NCBI RefSeq assembly: GCF_003202205.1
Contig: NZ_PDOG01000002.1
Location: 413,742-477,741, forward strand
Direction of reading: 5' to 3'
DNA from: Halomonas sp. LBP4
GTDB taxonomy: Bacteria > Pseudomonadota > Gammaproteobacteria > Pseudomonadales > Halomonadaceae
DNA length: 64,000 nucleotides
In this document: positions 46,360 through 58,703 of the stretch, piece by piece
Position numbering within the stretch: position 1 is the first letter of the stretch
Layout: every line of letters begins with the position of its first letter
Notes under the pieces: generated by a model
Seen by the model: only the letters and a program-made list of their open reading frames with translations
Databases searched by the model: none
Told to the model about the DNA's origin: nothing
Made by a program: the position numbers and the translations under genes

Positions 46360-48333
46360 TTGAGTAGCGAAATCATCAAAGTTCCCGACATCGGTGGCGA
46401 TACCGATGTGGAAATCATCGAGATCGCGGTGTCGGAAGGCGACGTGATCGACGTCGAGGATACCCTGATCACCCTGGAGTCCGACAAGGCCTCCATGGAT
46501 GTACCGGCGCCGAAGGGCGGCAAGGTCATCAAGGTGTTGGTCAAGGAGGGCGACACCGTCTCCGAAGGCGACGATATCGTCGAGCTGGAGGTGGCCGGCG
46601 GCGGGGCCGCCAATCCCGCACCGGCCGCCGAGCAGCCTGCTGTGGCGCCGGCGCCCGAACCGGCTCCTGCGCCGGCGGCGCCAGCGGCCGCGGCTGCTGG
46701 TGGCAAGCGTACCGTGGAGGTCAAGGTGCCGGATCTCGGTGGTTCGTCCGACGTGGAGATCATCGAGGTGGCGGTGGCCGAGGGCGACGAGGTCGCCGAA
46801 GAGGACACCCTGATCACCCTGGAGTCCGACAAGGCCTCCATGGACGTGCCCAGCCCCCACGCCGGCAAGCTCGTCTCGTTGACCGTCAAGGAGGGGGATA
46901 CCGTCTCCGAGGGCGATGTCATCGGTACCATGGAGATCGCGGACGGGGGGGCCGGTGAGGGCGGCGGTGAGGCCGAGACGCCCGCGGCCGCCGAATCCCG
47001 TGCCGAGCCCGCTCCGGCCGAGGAAGAGGAGGTCGCCAGCGGCGAGCCCGAGCGCCGCGAGATCCGGGTGCCGGATCTCTCCGGCTCCTACGATGTGCCG
47101 GTGATCGAGATCGTCGCCACCGTGGGCGACGATCTCGACGAGGAAGACCCGCTGATCACCCTGGAATCCGACAAGGCCTCCATGGACGTGCCCAGCCCCT
47201 TCAAGGGCAAGCTGGTGGGGCTCTCCGTCGCCGAGGGCGATACCGTCTCCGAGGGCGACCTGATCGGCTATATCGAAGTGGCGGGTGCCAAGCCGACACC
47301 GAAGCCGGCCGAGCGGAAGGCCGAGGCGCCGAAGGCCGACAAGCCGGCACCGACACCGGCCGGGACGCCGAGCCCGGAAGCCCAGATGGCGGCCCACAAG
47401 CCCCGCGACAGCAAGCTGGTCCACGCCGGTCCGGCGGTACGCATGCTGGCCCGCGAGTTGGGGGTCGACCTGGGGCTGGTCAAGCCCAGCGGCCCGAAGG
47501 AGCGGGTGCTGAAGGAGGATGTCCACGCCTACGTCAAGCAGGTGATGGCCGGCAAGGCCCAAGCGCCTGCCGCCGCCCCGGCGGCCGCCGGCGGTTCCGG
47601 CATCCCGCCGATCCCGGACCAGGACTTCAGCCAGTTCGGCGAGGTGGAAGAGAAGCCCATGGGCCGCCTGATGAAGATGGGCGCCACCAACCTGCATCGC
47701 AGCTGGGTCAACCTGCCCCACGTCACCCAGTTCGACGAGGCGGACATCACCGAGCTGGAGGCCTTCCGCAAGTCCATGAAGGCCGAGGCCGAGGCCCAGG
47801 GCGCCAAGCTCACGCCGCTGCCCTTCCTGATCAAGGCGTGCGCCTTCGCCCTGCGTCAGTACCCGCAGTTCAACGTCAGCCTCACGTCCGACGGCGAGAC
47901 GGTGGTGTGGAAGAAGTACGTCCACATCGGCATTGCCGTGGACACCCCGGACGGCCTGATGGTCCCGGTGATCCGCGACGCCGACAAGAAGTCGCTGATC
48001 GATCTGGCCAAGGAGTCCGTGGAACTGGCCAAGAAGGCCCAGTCGAAGAAGCTCAAGCGCGAGGAGATGACCGGCGGCTGCTTCACCATCTCCAGCCTGG
48101 GCTCCATCGGCGGCACCGCCTTCACGCCGATCGTCAACGCCCCGGAGGTCGCCATCCTCGGCATCTCCAAGGCGCAGATGAAGCCGGTGTGGGACGGCAA
48201 GGCCTTCGAGCCACGGCTGACGATGCCGCTGTGCCTCTCCTACGACCACCGGGCGGTCAATGGCGCCGATGCGGCGCGCTTCACCGCCTTGCTCGGTCAG
48301 TTGCTGACCGATATCCGCCGCCTGCTGCTGTAA
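46360..48333 (+). CDS. aceF: Pyruvate dehydrogenase E2, dihydrolipoamide acetyltransferase with three lipoyl domains
   Basis: A 657-residue core protein of the complex. Three lipoyl domains at about 1-75, 118-195 and 232-308, each with ESDKASMDVP carrying the lipoyl Lys, separated by Ala/Pro-rich linkers. Then the E1/E3-binding domain about 365-400 (GPAVRMLARELGVDL) and the catalytic domain with DHRAVNGADAARF. Start is TTG at 46360, where AAGGAG lies 7 nt upstream and SSEIIKVPDIGG matches family N-termini. No lpd gene follows; the E3 gene must be elsewhere. Confidence 0.95.
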   Translation: MSSEIIKVPDIGGDTDVEIIEIAVSEGDVIDVEDTLITLESDKASMDVPAPKGGKVIKVLVKEGDTVSEGDDIVELEVAGGGAANPAPAAEQPAVAPAPEPAPAPAAPAAAAAGGKRTVEVKVPDLGGSSDVEIIEVAVAEGDEVAEEDTLITLESDKASMDVPSPHAGKLVSLTVKEGDTVSEGDVIGTMEIADGGAGEGGGEAETPAAAESRAEPAPAEEEEVASGEPERREIRVPDLSGSYDVPVIEIVATVGDDLDEEDPLITLESDKASMDVPSPFKGKLVGLSVAEGDTVSEGDLIGYIEVAGAKPTPKPAERKAEAPKADKPAPTPAGTPSPEAQMAAHKPRDSKLVHAGPAVRMLARELGVDLGLVKPSGPKERVLKEDVHAYVKQVMAGKAQAPAAAPAAAGGSGIPPIPDQDFSQFGEVEEKPMGRLMKMGATNLHRSWVNLPHVTQFDEADITELEAFRKSMKAEAEAQGAKLTPLPFLIKACAFALRQYPQFNVSLTSDGETVVWKKYVHIGIAVDTPDGLMVPVIRDADKKSLIDLAKESVELAKKAQSKKLKREEMTGGCFTISSLGSIGGTAFTPIVNAPEVAILGISKAQMKPVWDGKAFEPRLTMPLCLSYDHRAVNGADAARFTALLGQLLTDIRRLLL

Positions 48334-48353
48334 TTGCCCGGGCGATGGATCGA

Positions 48354-48377
48354 CGACGGCGCCGCGAGGCGCCGTCG
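48354..48377. terminator. Terminator after aceEF
   Basis: A 10-bp GC-rich stem (48354-48363 with 48368-48377), loop GCGA, followed by CTGTTTGG, 20 bp after the aceF stop. Confidence 0.7.
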
Positions 48378-48448
48378 CTGTTTGGTGCGCCGATCGGGCA
48401 CCATGGCCCAGGGAAGACCAAAGTGCTATTCGGCAGTCAGCGAATTGA

Positions 48449-49240
<792 letters not shown>

Positions 49241-49278
49241 TTCTCCCCGATATAGGGCAGAACAGTTGGGTGGTTGCG

Positions 49279-49380
49279 GGGCGCCGGGGATAGGCCGAAG
49301 AGGAGGTCCGATGCCATGGATGGCATCGGTAGCGCCCAGGGAGGGGTTCACAGCGCCTCCTCGCAGGCCTGTCGCCGGAC
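49279..49380 (+). repeat. Structured ~100-bp dispersed repeat, copy 1
   Basis: Shares its sequence with copies at 54835-54933 (opposite strand) and 59399-59498. Nested stems: CCGG (49284-49287)/CCGG (49375-49378), AGGCC (49292-49296)/GGCCT (49366-49370), GAGGAGG (49300-49306)/CCTCCTC (49356-49362), and an apical 8-bp hairpin CGATGCCA-TGGA-TGGCATCG (49309-49328). The 3' strand between the apical and third stem (GGTAGCGCCCAGGGA and GGGTTCACAG) is highly conserved. Lies between adk and tsaB. Confidence 0.85.
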
Positions 49381-49424
49381 CAGCCCCGCTCCTGAAGCGT
49401 TTGGAGCATGCCCGACTGCCTTCT

Positions 49425-49448
49425 GATGGCCCGCTTAAGCGGGCCATC
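49425..49448. terminator. Perfect hairpin between adk and tsaB
   Basis: GATGGCCCGC (49425-49434), loop TTAA, GCGGGCCATC (49439-49448), followed by GTCGTTTC. Terminator-like, for transcription from adk. Confidence 0.7.
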
Positions 49449-49507
49449 GTCGTTTCTGGCCAGGCCACGTATAATGACCCCCCATTTCGCTGTGATGGCC
49501 GAGCCCC

Positions 49508-50212
49508 ATGTCGATCCTGCTGGCCCTGGATGCCTCCTCGAGCGCCTGTTCCGTCGCCCTGCTGCGGCGCCGCGCAGGGGCCGATGACGAACTCCTCTCC
49601 CGCTTCGAACTGGCCCCCCGGGAGCACACCCGGCGGCTGCTGCCCCTGGTCGACGAGGTGCTTGCCGAGGCCGGCCTCGAGGCGACGGCCCTCGACGCCG
49701 TGGCCTACGGTCACGGCCCCGGCTCCTTCACCGGGCTGCGCATCGCCGCCGGGGCCGCCCAGGGGCTGGCCTATGGCCTCGACCGGCCGCTGATCGGTGT
49801 CTCGACGCTCGCCGCCCTGGCCCTGGGGGGGCATCGTCGCCACCACTTCCGCTACCTGGTCACCGCCCTGGACGCCCGCATGGGCGAGATCTACGTGGCC
49901 GCCTGGCAGTGCCGTGACGGCGTCCCCGAGCCGCTCGCCGAGGAGGCAGTGATGCCGCCGGCACGGCTGCGCCTGCCGTCGGGCCACGAGGATCATGACT
50001 GGGTGGGGGTCGGTTCCGGCTGGGGGCTATGGGATGCCATGCCCGCCGAGGTACAGGTCGGCATCGGCCAGCACCTGCCCGAGATGGAGGCCGACGCCGC
50101 CGACATGGTGCTGCTGGCGGCCCGGGCCTTCGAGGCGGGCGAGGGGCGAGCCCCCCACGAGGCCCAGCCGGTCTATCTGCGCGACCGGGTGGCCTGGAAG
50201 AAGGCGCGATGA
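49508..50212 (+). CDS. tsaB: tRNA threonylcarbamoyladenosine biosynthesis protein TsaB
   Basis: A 234-residue ASKHA-fold protein that partners TsaD and TsaE in making t6A37. Motifs [40 protein letters not shown] and [14 protein letters not shown]. The stop overlaps the rsmJ start. Confidence 0.93.
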   Translation: MSILLALDASSSACSVALLRRRAGADDELLSRFELAPREHTRRLLPLVDEVLAEAGLEATALDAVAYGHGPGSFTGLRIAAGAAQGLAYGLDRPLIGVSTLAALALGGHRRHHFRYLVTALDARMGEIYVAAWQCRDGVPEPLAEEAVMPPARLRLPSGHEDHDWVGVGSGWGLWDAMPAEVQVGIGQHLPEMEADAADMVLLAARAFEAGEGRAPHEAQPVYLRDRVAWKKAR

Positions 50213-50979
50213 GCGAGCGTCCGCCCCTGGTGGTTCACGGGGCGGCCCTGGCGGAACTGGCCGCCCGGCTCGGGATGCCCCTCGGCGAGCCGGAGGAGGC
50301 CGAGCTGACCCTGGAACGCCGCGAGGACCGACTGGTGCTGGCCGGCGATCCCCGGCGCTACGGCCACCCCCTGGCGGTGGACTTCGTCGCCGGCCGGGCG
50401 GCCCATCGGCGCCGTTTCGGCGGCGGGCGTGGCCAGCTGATCGCCCGGGCGTGCGGCCTGGGCAAGGGCGTGATGCCGTCGGTGGTGGACGCCACCGCGG
50501 GACTGGGGCGCGACGCCTTCGTGCTGGCGAGCCTCGGTGCCGAGGTGCTGCTGGTGGAGCGGGTGGCGGCGATCTTCGCCCTGCTCGAGGATGGCGTGGC
50601 CCGGGCCCTGGCGGACCCCGAGACCGCCGAGGTCGCCGCCCGGATGCACCTGGTCCACGGCGATGCCACGCGGGAGCTCGATGCCCTGGTGGCGGCCAGC
50701 GGCGTGGCCCCCCAGGTGGTCCATCTCGATCCGATGTTTCCCCATCGCGACAAGTCGTCCCTGGTCAAGAAGGAGATGCGGCTCTTCCGGCTGCTGGCCG
50801 GTGACGACAACGACGCCCCACGGCTGCTGGAGGCGGCGCTGGACGTGGCCACGCACCGGGTGGTGGTCAAGCGACCACGCAAGGCGCCGCCCATTGCGGG
50901 GCCCGCGCCCCGGCACGTCATCGCGGGCAAGACCAGTCGCTACGACCTCTACGTGCACCGTTCGCTGACCAGCGGCTGA
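50209..50979 (+). CDS. rsmJ: 16S rRNA (guanine(1516)-N(2))-methyltransferase
   Basis: A 256-residue RsmJ methyltransferase. Motifs [36 protein letters not shown] (SAM site), [13 protein letters not shown] and [13 protein letters not shown] 50209 overlaps the tsaB stop by ATGA, so the two are coupled. It converges on plsB with 12 bp between the stops. Confidence 0.93.
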   Translation: MSERPPLVVHGAALAELAARLGMPLGEPEEAELTLERREDRLVLAGDPRRYGHPLAVDFVAGRAAHRRRFGGGRGQLIARACGLGKGVMPSVVDATAGLGRDAFVLASLGAEVLLVERVAAIFALLEDGVARALADPETAEVAARMHLVHGDATRELDALVAASGVAPQVVHLDPMFPHRDKSSLVKKEMRLFRLLAGDDNDAPRLLEAALDVATHRVVVKRPRKAPPIAGPAPRHVIAGKTSRYDLYVHRSLTSG

Positions 50980-50991
50980 AGGGCGCGCGAC

Positions 50992-53451
50992 TCAGGCTTC
51001 CCGGCGGCGGGTGAGCAGCTGCAGCCGGTGGCGCAGCGCCGGGTCGAACAGCTCGCGCGAGCGCTGGGCGGCCCGGCGCAGTCGCTCGTCGAACATGAGT
51101 CGCTCTCCCTCGCGCCACAGCCAGCCTTCTCGCTCCAGGCTCTCCTCCAGGTTGGCGAACAGCCGCGTATCGAAGAACTCCGGGGCATCGAGTCCCGAGA
51201 GCAGGGCCAGCCGTTCGGCCAGTTGGCGGCTGCGCTCGGCCAGCTCTTCGGCGACCAGCTCGCCCGGGCCGGCGTCGAGCAGTACCGCCAGCAGCAGGTA
51301 GCCGCGTTCCAGCGAAGGCTGCATCAGTTGGCCGAGCAGGCGCAGCCGTTCGCCGGCCTCGAGGGGTTCCTCGGGGCGACGCCACCCCTCGCCGGCGCGC
51401 TCGAGCAGCCCCTGGTCGACCAGCAGGTCGAGCATCTCGGCCAGCGCCGCGCGCAGTGAGGCCGGCGGTTCGATGACCAGCTCCCGGGCGAGTATCGGCC
51501 AGCTGGGCGAGAGCAGCGCCTCCAGGGTATCCAGGCGGTGGGTCGGCTGGTGGCGGAAGGCGAAGGCGACCAGGCCGGCCAGGGCGAAGAGATGCATCAC
51601 GTTGTTGCGATACCAGGCCAGCAGGCCGGCCTGGCCGGCATCGGCGACCAGGATGTCGCCCAGCGGATGGGCTCGCCGCTCGACCATGCCCAGGGCCACC
51701 ACCTGGTCGATCCACTCGACAGGGGTGCCCTCCGGGAGGCTGGTGTGGGCGCCGCCGGGATGGTGCCGCTGCAGGTCGACGAGCAGGGCGAGCTGGCGCT
51801 CGAGCAGGCTGACCTCGATGGCATGGTGAGGCGTGGCCAGCAGCACCAGGGCCACCAGGTTGACCGGGTTGAGGGCTGCCGCGGCGTTGATGCGTCGACA
51901 CAGCTCCTCGCCGAGCCGCGGCACCAGGGGAGTGAGCCAGGCGGGGCGTTCCTCGCCCAGGGTCTGGCGCCAGTCGCCCACCTCCCGGTCCAGGTAGTCG
52001 GCCAGGGTGAGGGGCTCGCCGACGTTCACCGCCACCCGGCCGAAGGGCTGGCGCAATTGGCCGAGCACCCGCAGCAGCGCCAGCGGGCTCTCCTTGCGCT
52101 TCCTGCCGCCGCGCAGCTCGCGCTGGTAGCTGGCATTCTCGATGATCCGTTCGTAGCCGATGTAGATCGGCACGAAGGCCAGCCGTTGCTGGCCGCTGCC
52201 GGCGGCGCGGCGCAGGTAGGAACGCAGGGTCATGAGCAGCATGCCGGGACGGGCGGCGAGCAGGCGCCCGCTGCGCGACCGTCCGCCCTCGATGAAGTAC
52301 TCCAGAGGGTGACCGCGGGAGAGCAGCCGGTGCAGGTACTCGTTGAACACCGCCGCATAGAGCCGGTTGTCGCGGAAGCTGCGGCGCAGGAAGAAGGCGC
52401 CACCACGGCGCAGCAGCGGGCCGATCAGGGGCATGTCGAGGTTGCGGCCGGCGGCAATGTGCGGCGGCATCAGGCCATCCCGGTAGAGCACGTAGGAGAG
52501 CAGCAGATAGTCGATGTGGCTGCGGTGGCAGGGCACGTAGACCAGGGTATGGTCACCGGCCAGGCCCTTGACCCGCTCCAGGCCACGGACTTCCACGCCA
52601 TCGTAGAGCCGGTTCCAGAGACGCCTGAGCAGGCCGTCCATGAAGCGCAGCACCGGGTAGGCCATGTTGGAGGCGATCTCGCGCCCGTAGCGCAGGGCGC
52701 GCTGCTGCAGGCGGGCCCGGGAGGTTCGCTCCTCCTCGGCCAGGGTCTCGATCACCTGGCGCACCTCGGGGCTGCGCACCACGCCTTCGATCAGGGTGCG
52801 CCGGTGGGAGAGGTCCGGCCCCAGTACCCGGGTGCGCAGGCGGCGGAAGTGCACGCGCAGCAGCCTGGCCGCCTTGCGGTTGGCGAGCGCCGCCCCGCGC
52901 TCGTCGAGAAGGTCGCCGAGCCGGAGCGGGGCCCCGAAGTGCAGCTCCACGTTCTTGCCGTTGAGCAGCACCGAGAGCGCCCGGCGCAGGCGGCCGGTGA
53001 ACTGCCAGCTGTCGGCGGCCAGCATCTTCCAGAAACCGAAGCGCTTGCCCGGCGCCCGGCCCCAGAAGACGCTGACCGGTACCAGCTGTACCTCGTGTTC
53101 GGGATGCCTCCGGCGCTGCTCTAGCAGCGCCAGGAAGGGCGCTTCTTCCCGCCGCGAGGCGCGTCGCCACAGGTGGCGGCGGGGTGAGGGCAGGGCGAGG
53201 CAGGCCGGCAGGGCGATCTCGCCGGCGCGGCACAGGCCGGCGGCCGGGGGCAGGCCGCGGGCGCGGCAGAGCGACTCGAGCAGCAGGGTGTCGGAGAGGG
53301 ACGGGTGGGGCAGGACATAGAGCACCGGCAGCGTCGGGTCGAGGTCGAGCTCGTCGGTGGCGGGTTCGATCAGCCGGAACTCCACCCAGGAGGCGATCAG
53401 CCGTCGCAGCGGCGCGCGCAAGGGGGTCATCAGCGTGCGTATGAAGGCCAT
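50992..53451 (-). CDS. plsB: Glycerol-3-phosphate 1-O-acyltransferase
   Basis: An 819-residue inner-membrane enzyme catalysing the first step of phospholipid synthesis from acyl-ACP or acyl-CoA. HX4D motif PCHRSHIDYLLLSYVL, glycerol-phosphate motif GAFFLRRSFRDN, EGGRSRSGR, and VPIYIGYERI, in the family order. Similar in length to E. coli PlsB (807). Divergent from the PLD-type synthase gene, giving a small phospholipid cluster. Confidence 0.95.
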   Translation of the reverse strand: MAFIRTLMTPLRAPLRRLIASWVEFRLIEPATDELDLDPTLPVLYVLPHPSLSDTLLLESLCRARGLPPAAGLCRAGEIALPACLALPSPRRHLWRRASRREEAPFLALLEQRRRHPEHEVQLVPVSVFWGRAPGKRFGFWKMLAADSWQFTGRLRRALSVLLNGKNVELHFGAPLRLGDLLDERGAALANRKAARLLRVHFRRLRTRVLGPDLSHRRTLIEGVVRSPEVRQVIETLAEEERTSRARLQQRALRYGREIASNMAYPVLRFMDGLLRRLWNRLYDGVEVRGLERVKGLAGDHTLVYVPCHRSHIDYLLLSYVLYRDGLMPPHIAAGRNLDMPLIGPLLRRGGAFFLRRSFRDNRLYAAVFNEYLHRLLSRGHPLEYFIEGGRSRSGRLLAARPGMLLMTLRSYLRRAAGSGQQRLAFVPIYIGYERIIENASYQRELRGGRKRKESPLALLRVLGQLRQPFGRVAVNVGEPLTLADYLDREVGDWRQTLGEERPAWLTPLVPRLGEELCRRINAAAALNPVNLVALVLLATPHHAIEVSLLERQLALLVDLQRHHPGGAHTSLPEGTPVEWIDQVVALGMVERRAHPLGDILVADAGQAGLLAWYRNNVMHLFALAGLVAFAFRHQPTHRLDTLEALLSPSWPILARELVIEPPASLRAALAEMLDLLVDQGLLERAGEGWRRPEEPLEAGERLRLLGQLMQPSLERGYLLLAVLLDAGPGELVAEELAERSRQLAERLALLSGLDAPEFFDTRLFANLEESLEREGWLWREGERLMFDERLRRAAQRSRELFDPALRHRLQLLTRRREA

Positions 53452-53579
53452 CCGATTGCCTTGGCTGAGGAGACGAGGTGGCCAGTATAGCCATCGCGGA
53501 CCGGCCGGTCAGGGGCGCGGCTTTTCCTGGCCCGGCAAACGTGCGTCAATGCGGTGGAAAATCGCACAGGGACGCGGTC

Positions 53580-54701
53580 ATGCACGGCATGTGGAGAGAC
53601 GGCAATCACTTCCAGCTGCTGCCGGAGTCGGCACGCTTCCTGCCGGCCATGTTCGAGGCGGTCCAGGCGGCGCGCGAGTCGATACTGATCGAACTCTACC
53701 TGATGGAATCCGGCCGCCTGGCCTCGGCGCTTGCCGATGCACTGCTCAAGGCCGCCGAACGCGGCGTGGCGGTGATGCTGATGCTCGACGGCTATGGCGC
53801 CATGGGGCTCTCCAGTGACGACCGGGCGCGCCTCGAGGCGGGCGGGGTGGCGCTGCGCTTCTTCAACCCCCTGGGCTTCCATTCGCTGACCCGCAACCTG
53901 ACTCGCGACCACCGCAAGCTGCTGGTGGTGGATGGCCGGGTGGCCTATACCGGCGGCTTCGGCGCGGTCGACGAGTTCCTCGACGCCTGGTACGAGGTGG
54001 CGGTGCGTATCGAGGGGCCGGTAGTGGCCGACTGGGTGCGGCTGTTCTGCCGCCTGTGGGATTCGCCGCTGACCCGGGGCAGCGGCCAGCCCGACCTGGT
54101 GCACAACCTGCGCCTGGATGTGTCGCCCCACGAGGACTACCGGGGCATGCGCGGGCGGGTGGTCTGGGGCCAGGGCTATCGCTACCAGGCGATCCGCCAT
54201 TCGCTGCAGCGCCAGGTGTCGTCGGCGCGAGGCCGGATCTGGATCTGCACGCCCTATTTCGTGCCCACCTTCAGCCTGCGCCTGCGGCTGGCGCGGGCGG
54301 CCCGCCGCGGGGTCGACGTGCGCCTGCTGCTGCCGGGCGAGCTGCACGATCATCCCGGCATCCGCTACGCCGGCCAGCGCTTCTACGGTCGCCTGCTCAA
54401 GGCCGGGGTGCGCATCTTCGAGTTCCAGCCCACCTTCATCCACGCCAAGTTCTCGCTGGCCGATCACTGGGCGAGCATCGGCTCGTGCAACTTCGACCAC
54501 TGGAGCCTGCACTGGAACCTGGAGGCCAACCAGGAGGTGGATGACCACCGCTTCGCCGAGGAGGTGGCCGAGCTGTTCGAGCGCAACTTCGCCACCAGCC
54601 GCGAGATCCGGCGGGAGGAGTGGTCTCGGCGTCCCCGCTGGCAGCGCCTCAAGGAGTGGCTGTTCGGCAGCCTGGACGGGCTGCTGACGCGACTGAGGTA
54701 A
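53580..54701 (+). CDS. Phospholipase D family cardiolipin synthase (ClsB-like)
   Basis: A 373-residue protein with two HKD motifs: DHRKLLVVDGRVAYTGG and IHAKFSLADHWASIGSCNFD. It lacks N-terminal membrane spans, so resembles ClsB (YbhO) more than ClsA. It probably makes cardiolipin from phosphatidylglycerol and another phospholipid. ATG 53580 chosen; 53589 and an upstream 53478 are alternatives. Starts divergently from plsB. Confidence 0.82.
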   Translation: MHGMWRDGNHFQLLPESARFLPAMFEAVQAARESILIELYLMESGRLASALADALLKAAERGVAVMLMLDGYGAMGLSSDDRARLEAGGVALRFFNPLGFHSLTRNLTRDHRKLLVVDGRVAYTGGFGAVDEFLDAWYEVAVRIEGPVVADWVRLFCRLWDSPLTRGSGQPDLVHNLRLDVSPHEDYRGMRGRVVWGQGYRYQAIRHSLQRQVSSARGRIWICTPYFVPTFSLRLRLARAARRGVDVRLLLPGELHDHPGIRYAGQRFYGRLLKAGVRIFEFQPTFIHAKFSLADHWASIGSCNFDHWSLHWNLEANQEVDDHRFAEEVAELFERNFATSREIRREEWSRRPRWQRLKEWLFGSLDGLLTRLR

Positions 54702-54717
54702 GCGCTCTTTGGGTAGC

Positions 54718-54766
54718 CTGTAGGAGCCCAGCTCCGCTGGGCGAATGGAGGCCGAAGGCCTCCCGG
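54718..54766. repeat. REP-like tandem hairpins
   Basis: GCCCAGC-TCC-GCTGGGC (54726-54742) followed by GGAGGCC-GAA-GGCCTCC (54747-54763), preceded by TGTAGGA. Arrangement and sequence style resemble bacterial REP/BIME elements; it lies just after the cardiolipin synthase gene and could stabilise or end that transcript. Confidence 0.55.
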
Positions 54767-54834
54767 TGGTGTCAACCTAAGGTTTGGCCATGACGTCGGA
54801 GGTCTTTGATCAGGGCGCTCAAGGCGCGGCTTTA

Positions 54835-54933
54835 CCGGCGACAGGTCTTCGCGGAGGCGCTGTGAACCCCTCCCTGGGCGCTACCGATGCCATCCCTGGC
54901 ATAGGACCTCCGCTGCGACCTATCCCCGGCGCC
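54835..54933 (-). repeat. Structured ~100-bp dispersed repeat, copy 2
   Basis: Minus-strand copy of the element at 49279. Its second stem is AGGTC/GACCT rather than AGGCC/GGCCT, its third is GCGGAGG/CCTCCGC, and the apical hairpin is CTATGCCA-GGGA-TGGCATCG with one mismatch. Sits at the 3' side of the YecA-like gene. Confidence 0.85.
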
Positions 54934-54964
54934 GTTTGCGTCGCGGTAATCCGCTGCTTGGGCC

Positions 54965-55618
54965 TTAACGCCTGCGGCCACCCTTGCCGCCGCGACCGGC
55001 GGGCTTCTTCTTGCGCGGGGTAGGCTTGGGGGTTTCCGGCGGGACGCGGTAGTGCAGGTAGAGGTCCAGCACCAGTTCCGGCAGTTGGCTGACCAGGGCC
55101 TCGAGTCGCACGGTGTCGGCGGTGAACTCGGCCATGTCCGGCTCCTCGTCGAACAGCCCCGAGAGTGCCATGAAGGGCAGCAGCAGGGTGGCGGCGGCCT
55201 CCTCGTCGTCCTCGAACCAGGCCGCCTCGTCGAGGAAGACCCCCTCCATGAAACCGGCACACCAGTCGCCGATCGGCGTCTCCTCCGGTGCCAGGCCGTC
55301 GAGGGTGAGTTCGAAGGGCAGTTCCGGCAGCAGGCCCTGTTCCAGGGCGGCGATGGCGTTGCGCCTGAGCTGCTCCAGCAGCCCGAGGATGGTCTCGCGC
55401 TCATTGTCGTCGGCGAAGGCCGGCTCCCCGTGGAAGAGCTCGGCGACCCAGCTGGCGGGGGGCACGTCGCTGGGCGCCACGGCCAGCGCCACCAGGAAGC
55501 CGTGGGCGCCGATCAGGTCCAGGGCATCGGCGTCGACCCGCTCGGAATCGAGGAAGTCGTCGAGCAGGTCGAGGGCATCGTCGTCGAGGAGGGGAGCGGG
55601 CTGCGGGGTATCGGACAT
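54965..55618 (-). CDS. YecA/YgfB (UPF0149) family protein
   Basis: A 217-residue acidic helical protein of the UPF0149 family (LDLIGAHGFLVALAVAPSDVP; IGDWCAGFMEGVFL; LLLPFMALSGLFDEEPD). Function is not well defined; YgfB-type proteins are regulators in Pseudomonas. The C-terminus lacks a SEC-C zinc motif and ends in a strongly basic tail (PRKKKPAGRGGKGGRRR), which suggests nucleic-acid binding. GAGAG precedes ATG 55618. Confidence 0.82.
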   Translation of the reverse strand: MSDTPQPAPLLDDDALDLLDDFLDSERVDADALDLIGAHGFLVALAVAPSDVPPASWVAELFHGEPAFADDNERETILGLLEQLRRNAIAALEQGLLPELPFELTLDGLAPEETPIGDWCAGFMEGVFLDEAAWFEDDEEAAATLLLPFMALSGLFDEEPDMAEFTADTVRLEALVSQLPELVLDLYLHYRVPPETPKPTPRKKKPAGRGGKGGRRR

Positions 55619-55784
55619 CGGTACTCTCACGGAAGAGACAGGACAATGGCTATTAACGTTTCTTTGCCCACCTTGGTGGGGCGGGGCTATCCCGGCGCCC
55701 CTCGTCAATGGCCAACTGCAATAGCCCTGACGGACGGGGGTAGAGACTTTACGCCCGGCGGGCGAACGGCCATTCTAGCATCCC

Positions 55785-56339
55785 ATGAACACTCCCGTGC
55801 TGCCCCATCCCGACCCCGACCGGCTGGCCGCCCTCGACCACGAGGCGCTGCTGGCGGCCCTGCACGAGCGGGTCGAGGCCGCCTGGCGGCTGTGCCACGA
55901 GGTGCACCCCGGGCTGCCGCGGCCACGGCTGTGGTGCGACCTGCGCGGCAAGTCCGCCGGCCAGGCCCATTTCGGGCGCGGTGGGCTGCGTTTCAATCCG
56001 GTGCTGTTGGCCGAGAACCGTGAGACCTTCCTGGTCGAGGTGGTGCCCCACGAGATGGCCCACTGGCTGGTTCAGCATCTCGACGATGGCCACCTGGCCC
56101 GGCCCCATGGCCGCGAGTGGCAGACGGTGATGCGCCGGCTCTTCGGTCTCGAGCCACGCACCACCCACCGCTTCGACACCCGCCGGGCGAGCCCCGCGCC
56201 GCACCGCTACCGCTGCGGTTGCCGCGAGCACGGCTTCACCGCCCGTCGTCACGCCATGGCCCGCCGGGGACATCGCTACCGCTGCCGTCACTGTGCTCAG
56301 ACCTTGGTCTATCTCGGCCGTGCCGCGCTCGAAAACTAG
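55785..56339 (+). CDS. sprT: SprT-family zinc metalloprotein
   Basis: A 184-residue SprT-like protein with the zinc motif VVPHEMAHWL followed by GREWQTVMRRLFG, and a C-terminal Cys/His cluster (RCGCREHG...YRCRHC) forming a second zinc site. Related to the eukaryotic DNA-protein-crosslink protease Spartan; the bacterial role is unclear. Divergent from the YecA-like gene. Confidence 0.88.
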   Translation: MNTPVLPHPDPDRLAALDHEALLAALHERVEAAWRLCHEVHPGLPRPRLWCDLRGKSAGQAHFGRGGLRFNPVLLAENRETFLVEVVPHEMAHWLVQHLDDGHLARPHGREWQTVMRRLFGLEPRTTHRFDTRRASPAPHRYRCGCREHGFTARRHAMARRGHRYRCRHCAQTLVYLGRAALEN

Positions 56340-56503
56340 TGCGTAACTCATTGTGCTAAAAAGGAAAAATGTTGCTACCAATGTCTAAAGGGAAGGCCGT
56401 GGCCGGCGGTATATGCTGGTGTCACCTTATATGGTGCCGGCGCGCCCGACGACGACGCGGCCGGCGACGTTAACCAGGGTGCATCTCCCGGAAGAGGCAA
56501 ACC

Positions 56504-58453
<1,950 letters not shown>

Positions 58454-58538
58454 CGGTAGAGACCGTCGGCAGGGGCGCTCCCGTGCATGCCGGTTCGTGC
58501 CGGGAGAGCACGCCAGCGCCCCGCCTTCCCCTTTCCCT

Positions 58539-58561
58539 GCCGGCCCCCGTGGCCGGCTTTT
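58539..58561 (+). terminator. Rho-independent-like terminator after acs
   Basis: GCCGGC (58539-58544), loop CCCCGTG, GCCGGC (58552-58557), followed by TTTTG, 85 bp after the acs stop. Confidence 0.7.
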
Positions 58562-58703
58562 GCGTATTCGTTGACGCCCTTTGTCGACAGCGCTCGTCGA
58601 GCGCTTGGGAAAGCCTTCCCGCATGGGGTAACATGCCGTCATCGATAGAAGAGCCCAGTGTGGCGGCCGCCGGCCCGCTGCTCGAGGAACCGGAGGAGAA
58701 TCC

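Noticed and set aside
46440..47290. Three similar ~350-bp direct repeats
   Set aside because: These are the three lipoyl domains of aceF.
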